Part shown: piece by piece, positions 9,369-16,752 of the stretch
How the letters are laid out: the number at the start of each line of letters is the position of its first letter
Numbering within the stretch: position 1 is the stretch's first letter
Source: Methanobacteriota archaeon
GTDB taxonomy: Archaea > Thermoplasmatota > Poseidoniia > Poseidoniales > Thalassarchaeaceae
Assembly: GCA_004195615.1 (NCBI GenBank)
Contig: PSPW01000006.1
Span: 1 to 64,000 of the forward strand
Direction: 5' to 3'
DNA length: 64,000 nucleotides
Program-made: the position numbers and the translations under genes
Notes under the pieces: generated by a model
What the model saw: only the letters and a program-made list of their open reading frames with translations
Told to the model about the DNA's origin: nothing
The model's database searches: none

Positions 9369-10571
9369 TTATTTGCAGAGTTCCGCCCAACCTTTCAAGC
9401 ACAGAAACATCGCCAATGACTCCTTCACTTCTAATTCGTCCCCAAGAGAGGGTTCCACCCTTTGCCCGGATATCTCTGCGGTAACGTCCTCCGCCAGAAT
9501 CCTCACTCTCGAAGAGCCCCCGTTAAACGCTACTGCCTCGGTGAGTGGATTGAAGCTATTGCTCGAATCCGGGTCTAATCTTTCGAGAGGCAATTCGGTA
9601 ACCCTGAGTCCGGATTTTCCATGAAGGCTTCCGACCCACCTGATTACTCTCTTAGTATCGACCGTGACAACTTCATCGGTCTCTCCGGCGGTTCCAATCA
9701 CGACCGACGAATCGCCTTTCACAAGCTCCCAGAAAATCGGAGTGCATTTTGGCCCAAAAACGGCAAGGCTTGGATCTTGCTTCATCCTGCTAACCCTATC
9801 CTCTGTGTCTGCTAGCATTGCGAGCTCCTCGATACTAGCCTTGGAAGTGGACTTGAGGTTGATTCTGGGTGATTTCGCCCTAGTCGTAAGAATTCCATGC
9901 AACTCATTGAGGATTGCACCCTTTCCACGGCCACCGGTGGAAATCTTGGACAACTTTCCCAGGGTTGAGTCGATGCCATTCATGGCCCTGTGCCCCCACC
10001 CTGAGTCATCGGAGATTGTTGAATGAATGTCAATACCCTCTCCTCTGATGTAGTTGACTATCTCTCTACGAGCATTTGAATCCAGGTGCATCAGACTGGG
10101 GTCCCTGACATGTATGTGGAAACCCCTGTGGCCGGAAAATGTGAATTGGGCGTGCTTTGCATTGAAGCCGAATTCTGGTTCTAGGAATTCGTTCCACAAC
10201 CGCCATGCCTGGCCTTGGATTAGTTCAATCATAGCGGGGAAGTCATTATCGGATACCCCTGGGAGGTGATCCCCGTCCAAATCGAAAATCAGATCGGCCC
10301 CCAACCAGCCCTTCTCGGACATCTTTCTATTTGATGGGTCTTGGTAGTAAGCAGTGCTATGAAAGCATGAGTGTGGAGCCCTACTTCTGAGGTATGAATG
10401 CAGTGCATTCTTGTCGGAAAATGCTCTGTGCCTATCTGGAGGAGCTCCCCCCCAAGGAATGAACATCCATTCCCTGTTCTTCAGCCTTGGAGGGGTCCAG
10501 TGAGATTGTGCTGAAATCGAGTCATAATACTCAGAGAACCGCAGTGCGAACCTGCTCCAGCCTCCTGCCAT
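9369..10571 (-). CDS. priS: DNA primase small (catalytic) subunit PriS
   Basis: Synthesises primers at the replication fork together with PriL, which is not in this window. 400 residues from the ATG at 10571. The archaeo-eukaryotic primase fold is shown by the catalytic DLD in GADLIFDLDGDHL (Asp97, Asp99) and the SGHRGFHIHV motif (about 146-155), followed by a GRGKGAILNELHG region. A TTG at 10607 would add 12 residues and abut the stop of the next upstream gene. The N-terminus MAGGWSRFALRFSEYY is the normal beginning for this family. Confidence 0.93.
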   Translation of the reverse strand: MAGGWSRFALRFSEYYDSISAQSHWTPPRLKNREWMFIPWGGAPPDRHRAFSDKNALHSYLRSRAPHSCFHSTAYYQDPSNRKMSEKGWLGADLIFDLDGDHLPGVSDNDFPAMIELIQGQAWRLWNEFLEPEFGFNAKHAQFTFSGHRGFHIHVRDPSLMHLDSNARREIVNYIRGEGIDIHSTISDDSGWGHRAMNGIDSTLGKLSKISTGGRGKGAILNELHGILTTRAKSPRINLKSTSKASIEELAMLADTEDRVSRMKQDPSLAVFGPKCTPIFWELVKGDSSVVIGTAGETDEVVTVDTKRVIRWVGSLHGKSGLRVTELPLERLDPDSSNSFNPLTEAVAFNGGSSRVRILAEDVTAEISGQRVEPSLGDELEVKESLAMFLCLKGWAELCK

Positions 10572-10607
10572 GAACCAAATACAGAGTCGAGGGCCATAAG
10601 TTTTCAA

Positions 10608-10802
10608 TCAGCCTAGCTTTAGTCCGCCGACATCCTTCCCCACGGTTGACGGAGTCGCCCCTGTTACTTCCACGTATGCTTCCCAACAAACATACTCGTC
10701 GTCAAGGACGATCGCCTCTGAGAACTTGAGGGCTTTGCCAGTGATGGCGCATATAGGGCCCAGTTGACCTGAAGCCGTTGATAGCTTCGATGCGTCGGGC
10801 AT
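10608..10802 (-). CDS. Small uncharacterised protein (64 aa)
   Basis: 64 residues from the ATG at 10802 (an in-frame ATG at 10826 would add 8). It contains two cysteines in a GPICAITGKAL ... DDEYVCWEAY arrangement, reminiscent of half of a treble-clef/zinc-ribbon, but a second cysteine pair is missing. No membrane segment. It lies 36 bp upstream of priS on the same strand, so cotranscription with the primase is likely. Longer versions would run into the promoter region and coding start of mqnD and are not favoured. I cannot assign a function. Confidence 0.55.
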   Translation of the reverse strand: MPDASKLSTASGQLGPICAITGKALKFSEAIVLDDEYVCWEAYVEVTGATPSTVGKDVGGLKLG

Positions 10803-10889
10803 GTTGCCCCCTTGAATACAAACCATTTCATTATTGCGCGGAGACACAGAGACGAAAACCCATTTCAACTGAACCACCGCGGATTGAAC

Positions 10890-11750
10890 ATGAGCGATGG
10901 AGAACTGAAAATTAGAATCGGACATTCCCCCGACCCCGATGATGCTTTCATGTTCTATGCCCTGACCCAAGGTATTATCGAAACTCCCGGGAGATTCTAT
11001 GAACACTTGTTGGTGGACATCGATACCCTAAACCATGAGGCCCAGGAGAGTAACTTCGAAGTATCCGCAATAAGCATCCACTCTTATCCCAAGATTTCTA
11101 GAGATTATGCACTAATGAATTGCGGGGCATCAATGGGAGAGGGATATGGGCCCATATTGATCTCGAATAGGAAAATGAGCGTTGAAGAGGCTAAGGGCCA
11201 TGTTATTGCTGTACCCGGCAAAAGCACAAGTTCCTTCTTGGCTCTTGTACTTGCATTGGGGGACGTGGAAGTCAAGGAGGTAGCCTTCGATAGTATCCAA
11301 CCAGGCGTACTCAGCGGAGAGTTCGATGTAGGGGTGATTATTCACGAAGGACAATTGACATGGGCCAATGAAGGGGCGCACATGGTAATTGATCTTGGAA
11401 TCTGGTGGAATCAACTCACAGGGCTTCCACTTCCGCTTGGCGGAAACGTTGTCCGGAGAGACCTTGGCGAAGAAATGTGCAAGACAATATCTAATGACGT
11501 TAGGGAGAGCATTGAATACTCACTGAGGAACCCGGATTTGGCTCTGCAAGATGCAATTAAGTGGGGGCGGGGCATCGATGAGAACACAAATGAGGAGTTC
11601 GTCAGGATGTATGTGAATGACCGAACGATAGACTATGGCAAAGACGGCCGTGAGGCTGTTAGGTTATTCCTCGAGAGGGGGAAGGAAGTTGGCCTTGTCA
11701 GTGGAGATTTCGATACTAGAGGCATGGAGTTCATTGGAGCTGATGAGTAA
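10890..11750 (+). CDS. mqnD: 1,4-dihydroxy-6-naphthoate synthase (futalosine pathway, MqnD)
   Basis: Converts cyclic dehypoxanthine futalosine to 1,4-dihydroxy-6-naphthoate, the naphthoquinone precursor of menaquinone. 286 residues from the ATG at 10890. Family features are the start IRIGHSPDPDDAFMFYAL, NFEVSAISIHSYP, the GxGYGPI loop (GEGYGPILIS), IHEGQLTW containing the catalytic-type His, and LPLPLGGN. It is a periplasmic-binding-protein-like fold used as an enzyme, without a signal peptide. mqnA and mqnE lie 0.5 kb downstream on the opposite strand. Its TAA overlaps the next ATG by one base. Confidence 0.93.
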   Translation: MSDGELKIRIGHSPDPDDAFMFYALTQGIIETPGRFYEHLLVDIDTLNHEAQESNFEVSAISIHSYPKISRDYALMNCGASMGEGYGPILISNRKMSVEEAKGHVIAVPGKSTSSFLALVLALGDVEVKEVAFDSIQPGVLSGEFDVGVIIHEGQLTWANEGAHMVIDLGIWWNQLTGLPLPLGGNVVRRDLGEEMCKTISNDVRESIEYSLRNPDLALQDAIKWGRGIDENTNEEFVRMYVNDRTIDYGKDGREAVRLFLERGKEVGLVSGDFDTRGMEFIGADE

Positions 11751-12226
11751 TGGTCGAAAAACCCGATATCAGCGAGTTTGGTTCAGTCGATCCAGCACCT
11801 CCCAGCGAAGGTTTGTCAGTAGAGAATCATAGGTCGACGCTATGCGATGAGAACGAGAGGATGTTTCAGAGAATGAGGGCTCTTTTCGCTTTGAGGAATA
11901 TTGGCGGGAAAACAGCGGTTGACTCGTTGGCAGAGGCATTTAGCTCGACTTCTGCTTTACTGAAGCACGAAGTTGCCTACGTCCTAGGGCAGATGCAAGA
12001 TGATTTTGCTGTCCCTCATCTGATTAATCGATTGGAGGACTTGCAAGAGGATGTTATGGTCAGGCACGAAGCTGCTGAGGCACTGGGCGCAATAGGAAAT
12101 AGAATGGCGATGTCGACATTGGAAAAGTTTGCCGAAGATGGTGAAGTTGTAGTAGCAGAGTCATGCGAAGTGGCAATTGATCTATTGAATTGGGTTTCGA
12201 GTGATAGGCTAGATTACTCGGATTGA
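11750..12226 (+). CDS. Half-length deoxyhypusine hydroxylase-like HEAT-repeat protein
   Basis: 158 residues. From memory of the human enzyme, it aligns with the C-terminal half of eukaryotic deoxyhypusine hydroxylase (DOHH). It shares the linker SVDPAPP (residues 12-18), RALFALRNIGG, the iron-ligand dyad in LKHEVAYVLGQ (His73-Glu74), a second dyad in VRHEAAEALGAIG (His106-Glu107), and VAESCEVAIDLL. The 33-residue dyad spacing equals that within each human half. Full DOHH (~300 aa) has two such halves sharing a diiron centre; this protein has one, so a homodimer would be needed. Its ATG overlaps the mqnD stop, so it is cotranscribed. A non-hydroxylase HEAT scaffold cannot be excluded. Confidence 0.8.
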   Translation: MVEKPDISEFGSVDPAPPSEGLSVENHRSTLCDENERMFQRMRALFALRNIGGKTAVDSLAEAFSSTSALLKHEVAYVLGQMQDDFAVPHLINRLEDLQEDVMVRHEAAEALGAIGNRMAMSTLEKFAEDGEVVVAESCEVAIDLLNWVSSDRLDYSD

Positions 12227-13020
12227 GGATCTTCGAACCAGCCCGGTTCCGAATCAACCCCGCACACTTCCACGAGGAAGGTGCTCAGACCTTCTATAGA
12301 CGAGCGATCTAGAAGATTTGAGACTTCAGAATCGAAGTATTTTGCCACTCTCTCTATCGGCAGGTTGACCTTCTGAGATGCAGAAAATATTACTGATGAC
12401 CGTGTTTCTTCGTCTACTAGAAAGGTGTTGTAGTTCTTCAGCATTGATTTTCTAGCTTCATGGACAAATGATGGTTGTGAGTCGTTTCTGGCAGCGAAGA
12501 CTCCGAAGACCATCGGGAGTCCTGTGACATTTGTCCACTCCCCACCCAAATCCATTCTAACTAAATCGGGATAATTGAGCGCAGCTGAGATTGCCCTATC
12601 GCCGATAATTAGCGCCCCGTCACATTGCTCCAACATTGCCTCAATATCTGGACCCATGGGGATCAGTTTTGGGTCTAGTCCCCTCTGGCCCAGAATCCAT
12701 TTCATGAGCATGTTGGAGGTAGATGAATCGGATGGCAGAGCAATGTCACGCATCGACTCAAGACTCCTGTTGCCGAATAGCAATACTGAACCTACAGACT
12801 CCCTGCCCACAATACCAATATCCCGTATGAGGCTTAGTTGGTCTCTGTTTGTGGCATAGTCGGCAGTGGGAATTGGAGCAGTAATGCAATCCTTCCTCAA
12901 GAGATGCCCCGTTAGCCATGATGGGGGTGCGGTCAAAATCTTCCAATTTGCATCAAACGCGTGGAAAACGGGATCGCAATTGATGAAAGACACTCTGCCG
13001 AGGACCCTGTTCCAGGACAT
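12214..13020 (-). CDS. mqnA: Chorismate dehydratase (futalosine pathway, MqnA)
   Basis: Dehydrates chorismate to 3-enolpyruvyl-benzoate, the entry step of the futalosine route to menaquinone. 268 residues, ATG start. It begins GRVSFINCDPVFHAF, matching the family pattern G-x-V-x-(F/Y)-x-N-x-x-P. It contains LGGEWTNVTGLPMVFGVFAAR near residues 170-190, typical of MqnA (E/Q-W-x-x-x-T-G-L-P-F/M-V-F-x-x-W/F). It lies 4 bp downstream of mqnE, so the pair is one operon. Its stop overlaps the stop of the half-DOHH gene by 13 bp. Confidence 0.92.
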   Translation of the reverse strand: MSWNRVLGRVSFINCDPVFHAFDANWKILTAPPSWLTGHLLRKDCITAPIPTADYATNRDQLSLIRDIGIVGRESVGSVLLFGNRSLESMRDIALPSDSSTSNMLMKWILGQRGLDPKLIPMGPDIEAMLEQCDGALIIGDRAISAALNYPDLVRMDLGGEWTNVTGLPMVFGVFAARNDSQPSFVHEARKSMLKNYNTFLVDEETRSSVIFSASQKVNLPIERVAKYFDSEVSNLLDRSSIEGLSTFLVEVCGVDSEPGWFEDPQSE

Positions 13021-13024
13021 GTTT

Positions 13025-14224
13025 TCACTGCCCTATGATTGGAAGAATTTGCCAATCACTGATCGGCTCAGAAATTATCGGCTCGAATTTGGTATAAGTA
13101 GAGTCTCTCTTAACAGGCTCTTGGCCGGCAGAATTGATTAATCGCGCGAGTTTCGCACTGTCGTAATCGACACTGGCAGTACTGCCAGCGATGTGCATAA
13201 TCTCCTCATGGCCAACAGTCCCATCGATATCATCGGCTCCTGAATTGATGGCTATTGAGGCGAGGTGATCGCCAATATTCATTCTGTATGCCTTGATGTG
13301 GGGAATGTTGTCAAGCATTATCCTTGACAATGCGATTACTCGAATTACCTCTTCTCCGGATGCGAGTGAAGCTTCGGGAAGTCGAGTATTGTCTTCTAGG
13401 AATGGGTATGGGACGAAGCACTGGAAACCCCCGGAAGAGTCCTGTTGAGACCTGAGCTTGTCTAAGTGAGTCATTCGATCCTCTATCGATTCAATTGTTC
13501 CGAAAAGCATCGTGCAATTAGTTGGAATTCCGAGTTCGTGAGCAATCTCGTGAATCTCCAGATATTCGGATGACTTCTCCTTGCCCATGCAAATCCGATT
13601 TCTTATCGAATCGACCAATATCTCAGCACCACCACCGGGAAGGGAGTCGAGTCCCGATTCCTTCAGGATTTGGAGAGTTTGCCTAATTGATAATTTTGAT
13701 CGGGAGGCGATATGCTTCACCTCTACAGCTGTGAGTGATTTGATACTAATATCTGGAAAGTTCCTCTTAGTCAATTCATACATTTCAGAATAATTATCTA
13801 TAGTCCAGTCAGGATGGAGTCCGCCAACAGCATGAACCTCGTCAATTACGCCATGATATGGCTCGATCCGAGTGATGAAATCCTCGGCGTTTAGAGAGTA
13901 TGCTTCCGTATGCCTAGAGCCCTTTCTGAAAGCACAAAAGCGACAAGCAAGAGTACAGACGTTGGTGGTATTTACATGGAGATTTTCGTTAAAGAAGATG
14001 CGTTCCCCAAATCTTGAATGTTTTATCATTCTCGCTAGCGCAGTAAGACCGGGTAGTTTGGCATTCCTATGCAGATCAGCCCCAATTTCCATTGATATTC
14101 TTCCTCCATCAATTAATGTTCCTAGTGAGTCTAAGAGCAATGGATCGTTTCTAACTGATATTGGAATGGAAATTTTAGACAGTTCTACCCGCCAATTATT
14201 TTCTGATAAGGGTTGAATTGGCAT
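13025..14224 (-). CDS. mqnE: Aminofutalosine synthase, radical SAM (MqnE)
   Basis: Joins 3-enolpyruvyl-benzoate to an adenosyl radical to give 6-amino-6-deoxyfutalosine. 399 residues, ATG start. The radical-SAM cluster motif CTLACRFC has Cys at 90, 94 and 97. The LDSLPGGGAEIL segment, PTNCTMLFGTIES, GGFQCFVPYPF, and a C-terminal NIPHIKAY...GADDIDGTVGHEEI block are shared by MqnE and the related MqnC/CofH enzymes. LDSLPGGGAEI and HIKAY are more typical of MqnE, and the adjacent mqnA supports this. CofH or MqnC activity is the alternative. Confidence 0.88.
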   Translation of the reverse strand: MPIQPLSENNWRVELSKISIPISVRNDPLLLDSLGTLIDGGRISMEIGADLHRNAKLPGLTALARMIKHSRFGERIFFNENLHVNTTNVCTLACRFCAFRKGSRHTEAYSLNAEDFITRIEPYHGVIDEVHAVGGLHPDWTIDNYSEMYELTKRNFPDISIKSLTAVEVKHIASRSKLSIRQTLQILKESGLDSLPGGGAEILVDSIRNRICMGKEKSSEYLEIHEIAHELGIPTNCTMLFGTIESIEDRMTHLDKLRSQQDSSGGFQCFVPYPFLEDNTRLPEASLASGEEVIRVIALSRIMLDNIPHIKAYRMNIGDHLASIAINSGADDIDGTVGHEEIMHIAGSTASVDYDSAKLARLINSAGQEPVKRDSTYTKFEPIISEPISDWQILPIIGQ

Positions 14225-14289
14225 CTCTGATCATCCCGGACAATTGGTATGATTTGAACCACTCTGCTAGGTAGTTTGAGAAATCATCA

Positions 14290-15156
14290 TTGAAAACCAT
14301 CAATAGCCCTGACACCGGACTTTTGTTCGTGGGTGATGGCGTGGAGGACAGAGTTGATGAGCTCGAAGAAATGGCAAGATTATGCAGAATTGATATTGTC
14401 AAGATGACTAATGCCGCTGGTGCCGGCCATCCTGGCGGTTCCTTGTCGGCTATTGACTGCATGGTGGCTCTTTACGGAACTAGCCTAAGGTTCGACACGA
14501 ACAATCCTAACTGGGAAGATCGTGACAGGTTCATTATGAGCAAGGGCCATGCTAGTCCTGCAATGTATGCAATCCTTCACCAGATGGGAGTTCTGGAGGA
14601 GCAGGATCTATTGGGATTCAGAACACTGGGTTCTGTTTGCCAAGGCCACGTCGATATGAATTGGACAAAGGGTGTTGATTTTTCTGCTGGGAGCCTTGGT
14701 ATGGGATTGTCATTTGGACTAGGGTGCGCACTATCGGCTAGAATGGATTCTAGCGAAAGGAGCATCTGGGTCATGCTTGGTGATGGGGAGACACAGGAAG
14801 GTCAAGTCTGGGAAGCCGCGATGGCAGCAAATTTTCACAATGCAACGAATCTTCGAGTAATTGTCGATAGGAACAGGATACAGAATGATGATTTCATGGA
14901 ATTTCAGATGGAGATAGGCGATATTGGAGAGAAGTTCGCATCTTTTGGTTGGGATGTCAGGGAAGTTGATGGGCATGACATGCCGGCTCTAGTGGAAGTT
15001 TTCCGTTGGGCAGATTCTTCCGATGAGGGGCCGATTGCAATTATTGCCAACACCACAAAGGGGAAGGGCGTCTCGTTCATGGAGGATAACCCTTCTTTCC
15101 ATGGAAAGGCACCCGATAATGAGGAATTGTCTATTGCATTGGAGGAGCTGTCATGA
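14290..15156 (+). CDS. Transketolase, N-terminal (ThDP-binding) subunit
   Basis: The thiamine-diphosphate half of a split transketolase, moving two-carbon ketol units in pentose metabolism. 288 residues from a TTG; a GTG at 14341 would also give a reasonable protein. Conserved parts are NAAGAGHPGGSLSAID, SKGHASPAMYAIL, a GHVDMN/GSLGMGLSFGLG stretch, and the ThDP/metal motif GDGETQEGQVWEAAMAA followed by VDRNRIQND. Its stop overlaps the ATG of the C-terminal subunit (ATGA), so the two proteins are coupled and should form one enzyme. Divergent from mqnE. Confidence 0.93.
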   Translation: MKTINSPDTGLLFVGDGVEDRVDELEEMARLCRIDIVKMTNAAGAGHPGGSLSAIDCMVALYGTSLRFDTNNPNWEDRDRFIMSKGHASPAMYAILHQMGVLEEQDLLGFRTLGSVCQGHVDMNWTKGVDFSAGSLGMGLSFGLGCALSARMDSSERSIWVMLGDGETQEGQVWEAAMAANFHNATNLRVIVDRNRIQNDDFMEFQMEIGDIGEKFASFGWDVREVDGHDMPALVEVFRWADSSDEGPIAIIANTTKGKGVSFMEDNPSFHGKAPDNEELSIALEELS

Positions 15157-16109
15157 GCGAGCCATCAGATGAGGGTGCTTCCCGAGATGGGTATGGAAAG
15201 GCCCTCCTTAGACTGGCAGATGACCCACGTGTCGTTGTCCTTGAAGCGGATCTAGGTAAGTCCACGAAGTCTTGTCACTTTCGTGAGCAGTTTCCCGAAA
15301 GAACCGTCTCCATGGGTATAGCTGAACAAAATATGATGCTCGTGGCAGCTGGTATGGCTTCATCTGGGAAGATTCCCTTTGCCGGCACTTTCGCAATCTT
15401 CACGGAAAGGGCCTTTGAGCAGGTTCGTAATGGAATAGCACGGCCTGGCCTACAAGTGCACATATGTGGAAGCCATGGAGGCATCCACACTGGTTCAGAT
15501 GGGAGCAGTGCGCAAACAGTAGAAGATTTAGCGATATACAGGTCAATTCCCAAGATGACTGTGATTCACCCATGTGACGATTTATCAGCTGAAGAGTTGA
15601 CTTTTCAGTTATTGGATCTAGAAGGCCCGTCATACATGAGGACTGCAAGAAATAAAGTTTCCAGAATGTATGATGAAGAAAGTAAACTGGACTTGAGAAT
15701 TGGAACCGGATCAGTCCTCAAAGAAGGAAATGATGTAGCGATTATCTCTTGTGGGGTTATGGTTGAGCTTGCTCGCGAAGCCGCCTCTTCGCTCTCTGAA
15801 GAAGGAATTGAGTGCACTGTGGTAGACATGCATACAATCAAACCGTTGGACAAAGATTTGCTTGCAAGACTATCGGAGCAGTGTGGATGCTTCGTTTCTG
15901 CCGAGGATCACTCAGTAATTGGGGGGCTGGGTGGGGCGGTTGCAGAGTGGCTATCATCAAACAACCCCATTCCACTGGAGATGGTGGGGGTCAAAGACAG
16001 ATTCGGGGAGAGCGGAGGGACATCCGAACTGATGGTTGAAATTGGCTTGACAAGTGAGGCTATTTGCGAAGCGGTCCGTAAGTGCGTCGACCGGAAAAAT
16101 GCAGCTTAA
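15153..16109 (+). CDS. Transketolase, C-terminal subunit
   Basis: The pyrimidine-binding plus C-terminal domain half of a split transketolase. 318 residues. It shows a D-L-GKS-type start (LEADLGKSTKS), the catalytic-Glu region MGIAEQNMMLVAAGMASSG, FAIFTERAFEQVRN, the HGGIHTGSDGSSAQTVEDLAIYRSIP segment, and a C-terminal transketolase-C domain (VVDMHTIKPLDKDLL, SAEDHSVIGGLG). Split transketolases are normal in archaea and some bacteria. It follows the N-subunit with a 4 bp overlap. Confidence 0.94.
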   Translation: MSEPSDEGASRDGYGKALLRLADDPRVVVLEADLGKSTKSCHFREQFPERTVSMGIAEQNMMLVAAGMASSGKIPFAGTFAIFTERAFEQVRNGIARPGLQVHICGSHGGIHTGSDGSSAQTVEDLAIYRSIPKMTVIHPCDDLSAEELTFQLLDLEGPSYMRTARNKVSRMYDEESKLDLRIGTGSVLKEGNDVAIISCGVMVELAREAASSLSEEGIECTVVDMHTIKPLDKDLLARLSEQCGCFVSAEDHSVIGGLGGAVAEWLSSNNPIPLEMVGVKDRFGESGGTSELMVEIGLTSEAICEAVRKCVDRKNAA

Positions 16110-16164
16110 GTAAGCCCGCACTAGGGTTCATTTGATAGGTTCCTTGATTCCGAGAAATTCCCAT

Positions 16165-16752
16165 ATGCCCTACACAGAAGCAGTTAGGCGACTCCTCGAA
16201 GGAGAGATTGATCCTGCCGAAATAGAGGCTGATCCAACACTTTACTCGATGGCGGAGAGGATATATGGAAGCGAGGCACTGGAGGAGATGGGGGTTCTCG
16301 CTCCGCAAATTGGCATTGCAGAAGAGAAGATGAATCCCGGACCAATAACTGATGACATCAGCCTTCCTGATTTCGTACCACAACTTCCTAGCCTAAAGTT
16401 TGCAAAAGGGAGTGGAAAGGGTAGGAGGAGATGGTTTACATTTCTAATAGGCTTGCTCGGGACAATTGGTACACTCATAAACAATCTAATTGGTGGGGGG
16501 TACATACTATGTTCAGTCGGAATCGCAGATTTTCCATACGTTTGCAAACCTGATGATGGAAATTACAAGCTTGTAATTGAGCAGGGTTACACATGGGAGA
16601 GACTGCATACACAAGTAGCATGGACGCAGCCGATGGATTATGGAATTGTGGATGCAGCGATGTTAGTTTTTTTCCTAGTTCTAGTGATTATTGGATTATT
16701 CATACGCAAGAAATCAGTACATTCGAGCGATATAGCTCCTCTTGAGAGTTAA
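16165..16752 (+). CDS. Two-helix membrane protein of unknown function
   Basis: 195 residues from the ATG at 16165; a TTG upstream at 16132 is less likely. The N-terminal ~85 residues are soluble and acidic, starting MPYTEAVRRLLEGEIDPAEIEADP, a short helical motif of unknown role. A basic patch (GKGRRRW) precedes the first membrane helix (about residues 90-115). A ~45-residue loop with two cysteines follows, then a second helix (about 160-180) with a basic end. The loop would be outside, and its Cys pair could form a disulfide. Its 3' end overlaps the convergent proS by 39 bp. No family recognised. Confidence 0.6.
   Translation: MPYTEAVRRLLEGEIDPAEIEADPTLYSMAERIYGSEALEEMGVLAPQIGIAEEKMNPGPITDDISLPDFVPQLPSLKFAKGSGKGRRRWFTFLIGLLGTIGTLINNLIGGGYILCSVGIADFPYVCKPDDGNYKLVIEQGYTWERLHTQVAWTQPMDYGIVDAAMLVFFLVLVIIGLFIRKKSVHSSDIAPLES

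Noticed and set aside
13025-14224. CofH (F420 synthesis) as the identity of the radical SAM gene
   Set aside because: Shared fold and motifs make it possible, but the adjacent mqnA, nearby mqnD and the LDSLPGGGAEI/HIKAY segments favour MqnE.
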